Origin: Corythucha ciliata
Lineage: Eukaryota; Arthropoda; Insecta; Hemiptera; Tingidae
Assembly: GCA_038030265.1 (NCBI GenBank)
Contig: CM075943.1
Span: forward strand, 39,184,001 to 39,248,000
Direction of reading: 5' to 3'
DNA length: 64,000 nt
Below, in pieces: positions 33,901 to 45,800 of this stretch. Numbering within the stretch: the stretch's first letter is position 1; each line of letters begins with the position of its first letter. A program made the position numbers and the translations under genes. The notes below the pieces were generated by a model that was not told the origin of the DNA, did no database searches, and was given only the letters and a program-made list of their open reading frames with translations.

Positions 33901-36900
33901 AAGAGCGATATTTCGCGGAAAAGCGTAGAAAAAGCACTCATTCGCGGCTGAACATAAAAATCACTAATTCGCGGTTAAAATCGTGTAAACTGGCTGATTC
34001 AGAGCTGAAATTAAGAAAAAGCGCTCATTCGCAGCTAAAATTGAGAAAACTTCCAACTCACGGCTGAAATTGAGAAAATAAAGCGCTATAAATGGCTGAA
34101 AAGAGAAAAAAATCTCACTAATTCGAGGGTTAAAGTGAAAAAACCCGCTTATTCACGCTGAAATTAAGAAAAAACGGCCATTCACGGCTAAAATTGAGGA
34201 TAAGCGGTAAATTCACCGCTAAAATTGAGGAAATTGTCCAATTCACAGCTAAATGAAAAGCGATAATTCCACGGCGTGCCTCAGAGTTATGCCCTCGTAT
34301 AGTGCTGAGCGTAATCACAAATACCTCAAGGACCAATAGCCGCAAAATTGCAATTTTCAGGATATGTATAGCCGCAAAATTGCCCATTTTATGTCCAGGG
34401 GGGATAAAATAAATCCCAGGACAATAGCGTACTGAGGTAGTGGTGATGCTAATTCGCTAATAAAACAGATGTTAATTCGCAACTGAAATTGAGGAAAAGC
34501 GCTAATTCACGGCTAAAATTGAGAAAAAACGGTTATTCGCAGTTAAATTTGAGAAAACGACATTGGTTTTTGGAAGCAATTAACCTCGTGTAAAATTGAG
34601 AAAAAGCCGTAATTTAACGCTACGTAGAAATTATGTTATTTGTTCATTTAAAGTCTAATAAGTGGCCTCCTCGGGCCAAGATTTATGTTGGCACGCCACA
34701 ACCCTAGGACGTAAACGAAGTAAATGCGGTGCATAGGGAATGAATTAATTTAGTTCTAGTTAGCGTGTTAACGCCTCCCCCCCCCCTTCATTCAATATTC
34801 GGTCCACCGAAACTAGTGTTTAAAAAATAATGTACATCCTGGAGGCGAACGCCCTTGTCGGTAGCTTTAAGGGGGTAGTTCCATCAAGACATCTATGATC
34901 GAGGGTCAGGCTAGGGGTCAAGTGGTCAACTGATTGAGAAGTGAGGGTATACCGTGATTGAGAGGGCACTGGGCGGTTTTTAATTTTTTCCCCGATTTCA
35001 ATGGCTTTGTGGAAACGAGAGAAGCCCATGGAAAACCTTGTTTAGGGTTTTAAGTTGAGGAAGCACCTGCGCAGTATCCAAAACATTGTTGAGCTGTAAC
35101 GGTCATTCGGGCATTGGGAGTTGAAAAGTTTAAAATGGTTATAGCTTTAAGTTTAGCTTATGGTTAAGCTTTATGGTTTAGCTAAAAGGGTCGTGGAGAT
35201 ATTCACGTTCGTTATCATCATGTTTCACCAATAAATCTAAACAAGTCTACCGCCTTCTATTGCCCGCCAGTTTCCCCATACTACCATTATTCCCATAATC
35301 CTCTTTAATAAACTTATAATGCGTATATGCGAATCCTCCCCTCCCCGCTCACCATCATAACACTTTCGACATACACGAAAATTAAGACATTGTTCTATAC
35401 TCTACCCCCCACTTGCATGATGAGTACAAGCATTTAAAGACGCGGTGGTGAAGTGAACTTCACCAGTTTATGTACAGTGCGCGCGGGCAAAGTTTCGAGG
35501 CAAAAGCCTTCCAGGCTTGACCTTAACTCAAAGCTCCAAGTTTCAAACTTTGATATTATACCATCACGGTTCGTACGAGAGAATAGGGAAGGGGAAATAG
35601 AGGGAGAGGTACAGTGTTGAAAACGTTCTGTAAAGCCCCCTCCTCTGCTCTCCCTACAAGTCCTCGAAAAACAAAGCTCCGGGAACTATTTTGACGTAAT
35701 ATTTTATAGAGAGAGAAAAAAAAGAGTTGCGGGTGGTGACATCTGAGTTTTATACTTCCCACATTCCGCGAAGTCGTATATACAAAAAATATCATCGTCA
35801 TTTCCTTCCACGAGACAGAAAGACCGCGAGGAAATAGGAGGAAGATAGAAAACCCGGGGTGTGAAACAGATGGGTGTGAGAGGAGCGGGGGGTTTGAAAA
35901 ATGTATTTAAAAGTAACTCACTTGTGACCAAAGGGCCTTCAAATGTATGCCCATGCTGCCAGGAATACGCTGTGTTTCCGTTGTCAGACACTGTTACTTC
36001 AAAAGTGTACTCTCCACTGCCACCCATGTAGGCGCTGAAGTATCTCGAATAAATTCCGTCGCCTTTCATAACGTCTGGATCTGAAATCATAAATGTTGTG
36101 TGTTGGCAAATTTGAATTCTTCTACCCCCCCTCTCCCTTCTTTAACTTACCACCGTTGCCAGTGTCCATAAGTTCAAACTTTTCTCGGTGTGTGGACCCG
36201 TTGACTCCAATTTTTGTAACGGACACCTCTACTTTTGCCCCCAAAATAGGGTAATCGCCTTTTTTTATCTACGCAGCAAAACAAAAAAAGAGTTCCAATT
36301 TATGGTTTTTTTGGTTGGAAAGCGAAAAAAAGAGAAGAAAATTGAAATTAATACCTCGGTGTAAAGAATAAGACCGCTAGGCATTCGGGCCGTGAAAAGT
36401 CGAGCGTTGACCACAGGAGCGTCGAAGGATCGCGGTGTCGCTATTACTTGAACGTAATGCGGTTGTGGTGAGCCTGCGAATCTTTCTATTGTGTAAGTCC
36501 AGGTACCCGTCTGTGAAATTATAAAAAATAAAAATACCGTGAAACTTTTCGAAAAGTGTCTTGGGAGGGTGAGAGAACAAAATATTAACCTCGTTAATGT
36601 TCGCAGGAATGTTCAATAATTTGAGAGAAAACAAAGCGTCGGAACGAGTAGAGTAAACGCGGTGAGACGGGCTAACAAGAGTGATGCTGCGAATTAAAGG
36701 GTTTTCCGTGTTGTGCGTTAAAACGGTAAATTTCGCCGGCTCGCCCAGAGAGTCATCTAATACGAAGCTACCAACGACCGATGTTTGCCCGTTATCCAAG
36801 ATTTCTTTCCTATGAATCTAAAACAAAACAGAAAAGAAAATCATTAGAAAAGAAAGTTTTTTAACGACAGAGCGTAGGATTAATAGTGTTAGAAAATGAG

Positions 36901-39807
36901 TGTGAGTGATTATGGATGGAGAGGGGGAGTAAGTAAAAAGATAATCACCTCTATCGGTAGATCTGATTTGTCACCCTGATAGTATGTTTTTTGAATAGCC
37001 CAAAAAACGTTAGTGAGTTTGAAATAGGTCGATATGAACGAGCTGGCCATGTTGTATTTGGATTCGAGTACGGTAAATGCCGCTCCACCCGTCGCTTCGG
37101 CCATCCAGTCGAGGGATTTAGAGCGCAATTGAGCTGGATAAGTAATCGTGGACACGCGAATGTGAGATTTTCGCAATTTAGGCAGTAATTCTGTTAGTTC
37201 GGGAACGTGATCGATTGTTCCCGGCGCGACGACGACAATGACCGAATTAGCCGGACCGTTCATTTGCGATCTGTCTTGAAGAAGCTGTCAATTTAAAAAC
37301 AAAAATTTAGTTTATTCATGACTCAGGTAGATGGGGGAGGGGGGTAAAAGGAAAAGTTTACTTTATAAGCAACATTAACGCCGCAAGACAGACAAGCTGA
37401 GCGCGAATCTCCCGGAGTATATGGAACATTGGAGGCCAACATATCTCGAGCGGTGCTCGACTGAAGGGGAGTCAACTTTTGAAGTACAGTCCCTGAAGTT
37501 TCATTAGCGGAGACGAGTGCCACTTCGACTTGCCCCTGTAATTGCAGGACGACCCACTTTCTAATTGCCAATCTCAGATAGGACCACGACTCCTGTTTAG
37601 TAGGGAAAAAGTTCGATTTAATTAAGGCTGCTCTTTATTGAAGGCTACAGATATATGCAAAACTTACCCGTACGAACATATCTTTTGAATCCTCAATGAC
37701 TAAAACGTAACGAGTAAGGCTTTCCCTCTTGTAAATTATGGTCGGTGTGGTATTGATCGGGTCGCTCGTGCTAAAGGATCTACAAGGAAAAAAAAAGTTT
37801 TATTACAATTTAAAATATTTCATCTCGGCTACCCAAACCCACCCATCGATTATTTTAAAAAGAAAACTTACGCGTTGGAAAAATCAGGATGCTCGTTTAT
37901 GATTTGCATGACGCTTTTACGCTGGCACATATTGTTCTGTTTGGTCGGTGCAAATCTGTCGTGACTTGAAGCGTCGCAAAATTTGTCGACGTGATGCGCG
38001 TCGGTGAACAGTAGGGAAGTTTGAGCGTCGGGATGAACGAGGGAGCTAATGTTGAAAATTCCTCCGACTGCACACATCCTAAAAAAAAATAAAAATAAAT
38101 AAATAAAAAAATAAAAAATGTTTCAAGGTTGTGATAAAAATGACGAATCTCCGGGCATTCCACGGATAGAGATGGGAATTTTATTGGCAAACTTTTTTCA
38201 TTTATAATGCGTAAAATTTCGTCGTCTCGGTTCCCTCAAAAAGCGAAAAGAGAGAGAGAGAGGGTGAGTGAGTGACGAAGTCAATTTGAGTTGACAATCT
38301 TTTCAACTAATTCTATCAACTGTCAGGGCTTGCCCACTCATCCATCCTTTTTTTTTTCTATAAAAAATTCATAAACTTTTTCTTTTCTTTATTTTAATTC
38401 ATTTGAAAATGGCATGGACAGCTTGAAAGGAAAGAAATATTTTTCTTTTAGGGAAAATTTAGAGCGTCTAGACACGGAGAATTTTTTAAAAATACCCTTC
38501 TCGTGCCACATGTACTTGATGGTATTGAATTGCCATTTCCTATGCTCAAATGGATTAATCATGATAATTGATCTTACACAGCTTACGAACTGATATTTGC
38601 CTCCCCTCGGCGTTAGATTGGCGAGGGGACCCTAACAAGACAAGCGCGGTTGGGATAACTTTGTTCTATGATTGACAGAGTTGGCGGACTGAATATTTTA
38701 TCGCAAAACTGTATAAATTTAACCACAGAATCTTATACTTTTCTGTCCCCTGAGTTAATCCTTTAAGGATGGCCCTAAAATACTGTTAACCCTCCGTTAA
38801 AAGGTCAACCCCTCCCCTTCATGGTCATCTTCCAAAGACACGTGTAGAATTCGCCCTCCCCCAACCCCTGCGTAAGCCGCTAAAGACACACTAACTGACC
38901 TTTCTGACACAAAACTTTCTATTCGTGTTCATAATAATTGACAGTTCCACTCCTGAAACTCACTATTTGGCTGTCGAATTGATTTCACCGCGGAGAGTGA
39001 ACCTTTAGGGCTCTCCGAGTTTATACACAATTCAGCTTCAAAATCTTGTTCTATATAACATGCTCTCCCCCACCACCTCACAATCATCATCCAGAAACAT
39101 TGTGGCTTGGTTTTTCTGCCTGAAAAAGACAAGCACTACAAGCAATACGGTGCAGAAAAAGTAGCGTATACCGATACGGGATCCCCTCGCTCAGAGGGGG
39201 CACAAATCAGGCGTACGTAATCAGAGGGGGGGTACGTAGTAACATAAATGAGCGTGGGTTGGAGGGGGGATGAGAGTACGTGAGAGAATTTGGGTAAAAA
39301 CCTCCTTGTCCTTGAAAAATGTCTGTTCGCCTCGATGAGACTGATAGTTTGCCTCCTGCTTGCCAGTTCTGCCAGCGGCCACGAAACTGCAAAAATCAGA
39401 TAAGGAAGGACCGTAGCTTTGACCCCTAGGACGAACGTCAGGCTATAAAGCTGCGCGTGATTATATTTTTATAGTCGTCAACCGTTTCTAAAAAGAAAAA
39501 CAAAGTTTTTTTTTTCTTTCATACCAGTGAACTTTTAAAAAGAATGACATTAGCGTGACGGTTGCATGTTGTTTTTTGTTGCTAACTTCCTCTTTTGTAG
39601 AAAAAAGTTGTCCAATGAATAAAAACTACGCTTCATTCACCTTTACTATGATTAAAAAACATGTACTAAGTTAGCTGTCACGACCACATTCGTTAAAAAA
39701 TTGGAAACCCCTTTTTCTCCTCATCACATTTGAGAGATTTACGACCACCGTGTCAATGGTAGTCCCTCTTTTAAATTAATCGGTTTTCTCGTTAAAAACA
39801 ACGTTAA

Positions 39808-39850
<43 letters not shown>

Positions 39851-42800
39851 AGATACAACTGTAATTTAACGTTCATTTTAATAAACTTTGTGATTTGGAT
39901 TTCTTTTTTTAAAAAAACACTGTAATGGACGTATTTTATAGGAAACGCAGTATCCGTCCGCTCCTTCCGTTTGAATGAGGTGAATAGAAAAATAATTATA
40001 GGGAATAGTACCTACTAATAAAAAACGAATAACAATAAAAAAGACAAAAAGGAATTGAATTGTGGTAGTTAATGTTTTAAATTGTAGAACAGAAGTGATA
40101 TTCCATAGGTGGAGTTTCAACATCTTCACTCCGAATAAAAGGCCCTCAAACATCCCAAATCAAAACTTCACCCCCTCCCCCTCCCAGCACTTTTTTTGGG
40201 GGAACAATAGGACAAAATAAGAAGGTTGTTGTTTCTTTGGTTTTTTTTGTTTGCTTACCCTTTTTCCGATATGGGTTTGTCCGAACAGCCGTTAACTTGG
40301 GCATCCTCCGAGAAATCCGAGAAGTAGCAGGACGGATAGATGGGATCGTCCAAGTAGCCGGCCTCGTCGAAAACTCCGTATCGAAATTTTGCCCATTCTC
40401 TCGCTAGATTTTTGCCTGAAAAAAAATTTAAAAAAATGAAAGGAACTGTTAGAATGAAGAAAAACTATACGCAATAAAGAAGCACAAATCATGGATTTGT
40501 TTTCAAAAGTATAATCTAAAGGGATAAAAATATTTTATTACTTGGCCAAAGAAGAGCGTCAGAGTTCTTCTTTAATGGCATCGAATGAAATTTTTATCAG
40601 GGGAAAACCTCTTTTCTTTTTCTTTTTTTCGTAAAAAAAAAAGAATTTCATGCTACTAAAACCAGCACTAAATAAGGCGTTAAACTCCTTAAAGGGAAAC
40701 TTCATAAAATTCAGGCCATCATTCCATATTAATGGGCTGCGGAGCCCTTTTTTACTTTTATACCGAAAAAGGAGGGTGGACTCAAATCTGAGCATAAACG
40801 ATACATTTTTTCTATTCATTTCATAACTATTAGTCAAGATAGGGCGGGAAGGTGAGGAGGAGAGGATAATAAGCGTGCATTTAATGACGAGGAGATGAGA
40901 GACAAAAACTTCAAAATATACGAACTAGGTCGGCGAAAAACATATTTCTAAAAACTTTCCCCATTATAGTTCGGAGGGGTTTTTTTTTGTTGTTTTGTGA
41001 AAACAAAACGTGGATGAAAATGTTTCCAAACTACGATCGATATAGCGACTTAACGGCGGTTAAGGTAAACAAGAAGATGGTTGATGAGCCCGTGCGTGTA
41101 TGAGCTTTTATACGCTGATAGCTAAATTGTTTTAAAATGCTTCACTTTTCACGAAGAACAACAACTGTTGCCGGCGAGAGTACAGCAACACGGAAGAATC
41201 CACCTTTTTTTGTATGCATTGTGCAAAGATTCTCACAGCCTTGATGCCCAGTCTGCATATAATTGCGCAATGAAGTATGATGGCATGAAGCATCGTCAAG
41301 GTTCTACGATACTAACTTGAAAATTGAAATTCATTTCACAATTTTTTATCCGACTTCAAATACCTGAAAGGCCTCCAAGGATGTTAGAAAAAAAATAAGT
41401 GAAGTAATAAACACGACGAGGAAGATTCAAGGAAAATGTGTGGTAATCAGATTTGACGGGGACAAGTTATAGCGCCTCGGCGGCGTACACGCATATAACG
41501 TGATTCTTTTCTGATTTGTGCGCGATAGCGCTCGGGATTTATTATAAAAACACGCGTTGGGTAGTATTATTTTTCCTAGAAATGGAGAGGGAGGGAGGGG
41601 GAGGCTGACAAATTTATGTTGAAGACGCTCAGGGGGCGACTTTGGAATATGACAGTCATACTAGAGGGTATTGTATTCGTGATGGAGAGGGAAACGAGTC
41701 GAAACGTTTATCGGTCGTGTAAAATCTGTTTAAAACAATGACAAACTCTAAAGGTCTGGGGCCACGTTTCTATATGAAAAATGGTCGGTTTATGAGCCAC
41801 GTGATCACACCTTCAAAGTTGTCGGGTTGTTCAAGCCCTTTGAGATGTAAGTTCAATGGTGCTCCAGTATACGGCATGCCGACGAGCAAGTTTTCATAGG
41901 AAGGAGTGTGAAGAGGGATGGAATAGTTAATTCAAACACTTTCAAAATGGCCATTTTTAGAGGAGTCGGATCACTCAAAAAACCGAATGAACCACACTTG
42001 AACAATTGAGTGGTGGATTTGGGAAATAATAAAACCAGTTTCGCGGTTTTGGCAGTTCGAAAACCCCATTTCAAGGGTTTAGCTTTCCAATAAACATAAT
42101 TCCACGAGTGCACGGCGCACTTAACCACGAGAATAGAATGTGCTGGTAGCTCGTCGATGGAGGAATTTTCGCAGTTGCCAGCACTTCTTATTCCCCTGAC
42201 ACAGAAGACCGAAAATCGCTTCGAAAGACGAGAAGAAAGGGGCAAAATTCGTCGTTTTTGACACGTTTTGGTCCCCAATGACAAGGAAAATAGAATGTGC
42301 TCGGCGATCGTCAACGGAGGAATTTTCACAGCTCCCAGCACATCATATTCTCCTTATACCGAAACTGAAGGCCGAAAATCGCTTCGAAACATGACTAAAA
42401 AGGGGCAAGTTTCACTGATAAAAAACCACAAAATTTTCTTTTCTAAAGAGGCGCTAAATTTTGATTTTAGAGTATGAAAAGCTGTAAAATCGTGATTTTC
42501 GTAACTGAGAAGCAGGCGGGATAGGAAGGCGAAGTCACAAAATTTGACAACCGAATTCAAATCGTCCACATTTGCTCAATTTATTGACGGTATAGCTGGC
42601 GGCCTTTCTGAATTTGTTTTTGGTGAGAACTGCTCCGTTTCATTATTCACCATGTGGTCTGAGTCACACAACAACAGTATTGACTTTAGCCGACAGCCAG
42701 CTGCCATGATGATTTTTCTTCATCATAAATTCTATCGTGTCAGTTACTAAGAGTAAAAGTCAAAAATTAGCCATTTTCCGTTCTTGCACTCAGCTTGACG

Positions 42801-45800
42801 GCCTGCCTCTACTCTTCTGTTCTCAAGAGTATAAGTCACGAAAAAAACCGAATTCCTATTCCTAAGGGGACTTGTACCAAACAGTATTGTTTGGGTTTTA
42901 TTTAAATTGAAAAGTTTGGAACGCTCTCTTGAAAACCTCAATTTTTTGACTTATATTTTTAGTAACTGACAAGTTATAGAATTATTTGTACGACGATTAT
43001 TTGTGGAACAGCAACTGGAAAGTTTCCCATGATTTGGCGGTAGCAGATTTTGGCAGGTCAAATTTCCGCCAAAATTGTCAAATTCTTAACAAACGACCGA
43101 AAAATATTTTGACCGGTAAAATGCCCAACACTACTTAGTATAGTGACTTGAGAACACATCGCACCCTCGGAAGAATACTGGTACAACTAAAAAAATCGAG
43201 AACGAAAGAGGAAAGTATGACCAGGCACTAACAGTTCGTAGCCCTTTGCTCTCTTTATATAGATAAACATTTTCTTTTCCGCATTAGATTATTCCCGTTA
43301 CACTTCGTTCTCGGTTTAAAATAGTGTTCTACCGGTGGGTGATCAGTTCGGACTCCCGAGACCTGCTTGAGCCATTCCCTTACGAGTTTATCCCCTGACG
43401 TTGGTATCTCAAAACCATAATGGACCCTTACTTACAGGTCAAATGTAACAGAGAGAGTGAATTTAATGAACATCTTCAAACGCACTCAGTCGGCGAGAAA
43501 TGCTTCAATTCATCCCCAATGCCGCTATTCAGTTGCCCACAATGTGAGTTCAAGTGCGCCATTAAAAGTATACTTGACAAGCATCTTCGAACGCACACCG
43601 GCGAGAAACCCTACAATTGTGCACACTGTGACTACAAGGCTGCCAATCGGACCACCTTAGTTCGTCACGTTCGAACGCACACCGACGAGAAACCCTTCAA
43701 TTGCAAACTCTGTGACTACAAGGCTGCCCGAAAGGACCAAGTTATTCTTCATCTTCGAATGCACACAGACGAGAAACCCTACAATTGCCCACGCTGTGAC
43801 TACAGGACTGCCCATCAATCCAACTTAATTCGTCATGTTCGAACGCACACCGGCGAGAAACCATACAATTGCGCAAACTGTGACTACAAGACTGGCCATC
43901 GGTCCACCTTCACTCGTCATGTTCGAACGCACACCGACGAGAAACCCTCCAATTGCCCACACTGTGGCTACAAAGCTGTCCAAAAAGGCCAACTTGCTCG
44001 TCATCTTCGAACGCACACCGGCCAGTAAACATTGCCTTATTTGTTCACAAAAATATTGAGGCTACAAAATGCTCCAACAGCTCCATTTGTATGCCCTTCG
44101 TACCGATGTTTTTAAATTAAAATAAATAAAGGCAACAATTTATGTGACGTATCAATCCCCCTACACCCCACCAGGTATGTTCGAGTAAGGTGTTTCGAAC
44201 ATGTTCGGAGCAGAGTTGCCATGGGACCAGCCAATAAAATGTGATCAACTTAAATTTTATTGGCCGGTCCCATAGCAACTCTGCTCCGAACATGTTCGAA
44301 ACACCTTGCTGGAACAGACCTTATATTGACCGAGAAATCGGAAAACCCGCCTTCAATTCACTTCAAACGGAAAAACGAGTTTTTAACGAAGGTTTTCTGC
44401 TGCCGGGTGCCGGCAATGAAGGGGGGCATTCGGTTGGGAACCCCATGATTTTCTCTCAACTTGGAATTTGCTCGGGTTGACAGGGAAGGAGCCAATTTTA
44501 GAGAGAGGAGTGGGGCCAACATTTCAATGAATTCATTCAATTCACTCAAATCAATACGCTATATCCCATCAGACGATGTTTTAGGAAGTAACTACACCCT
44601 TCCTTCCCCCACGGTAACAGCAGAATTGACAAGTTGGAGGAGATAAACAGCTGCAAACTGCGAGTTTCGAAAAAAGCTAACCGTCAAATTGAAAATATGC
44701 GGGATTTTTACTCTGTAAATGGCTGATTCCTGTGTCAACTTCCTCATCTTACGGACTTCGTTACGCCGACGGCTATATAGAATTTGCGAATTCAAGCCCT
44801 TTGAACGTCAGATTTCACAATCACCGAACCAGTTTCTTTTATTTTGCTGTTGGTCAATCAAAAAGTCAATATTGCCAGTTTGACTCACTATAAAAGAGCC
44901 AATTTCGTGCTGTAGACCAATTTGCGGTTTCGGCAGTTCAAAAAATCAATTTCAAGGGTTTAAATTTCCAAAAAACATAATTCCACGTGTGCATGGCGCA
45001 CTTAACCAGGAGAATAGAATGTGCTGGGAGCTCGTCGACAGAAGAATTTTCGCAGCTCCCAGAACATTATATTCTCCTGGTACAAATGACCGAAAATCTC
45101 TCAAAACACGAGAATACTCCCAGCACATGCATATTCTCCTGATTCAGACGACTGAAAATCACTTCGAAACACGGGAAGAAAGGGGCAAAATTCGAGTTTT
45201 GGCCTTCAATGACTACCTAGGAGAATAGAATGTGCTGGGAGCTCGTCGACGGAGGAATTTTTGCCGCTCCCAGCACATCATATTCTTCTGATAAAAAATA
45301 CCGAAAATCGCTCAAAACACGAAAGTAAAAGCTAAATTTAAGAAAAGCGCTAGTGCGCGGCTAAAATTGAGAAAAACGCTCAGAATTGGGGTTCCCGGAC
45401 TAGAAAACTGCAGATTTGAACGAGGAGCCGCTTAGCATTCACTGTGCGGCTACATGGCTGCGGATGTTTCTGGTTGCCTTGAGAAACTAAATATTCGGAC
45501 GTGTAACCTGAAATGCTTCAAAAATTGAATCCCCGGAAACTGGCTATTGGACCATCGAGGTCCACATGAATATAGTGCGTACAGAAACTGGGGCTGCATG
45601 CGAACGAACGAAAAATCCAAGCGGTTCACGTGCGGCTCACCGCCAGTAGCCGGGAGCGTTTATAAGGTACAGCGTTTATAAGGGAGCGTTTATAAGGGGG
45701 CGCGTCGATCTCGTTGATGAAGCGAATGGGGTTGGTGAGGTGGGAGGGAGGGTACAAGCAATAAAGAAAAACACGATTTCTGAAACTCCCCTCCCTCACC

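Larger units (their letters stand above)
44920..45320 (+). repeat. Direct repeat, right of the zinc-finger gene
   Basis: Second copy of the repeat at 42036-42400, in the same orientation. It contains two nearly perfect hairpin units (45006-45080 and 45219-45289) and a half unit at about 45110-45140. Confidence 0.7.
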
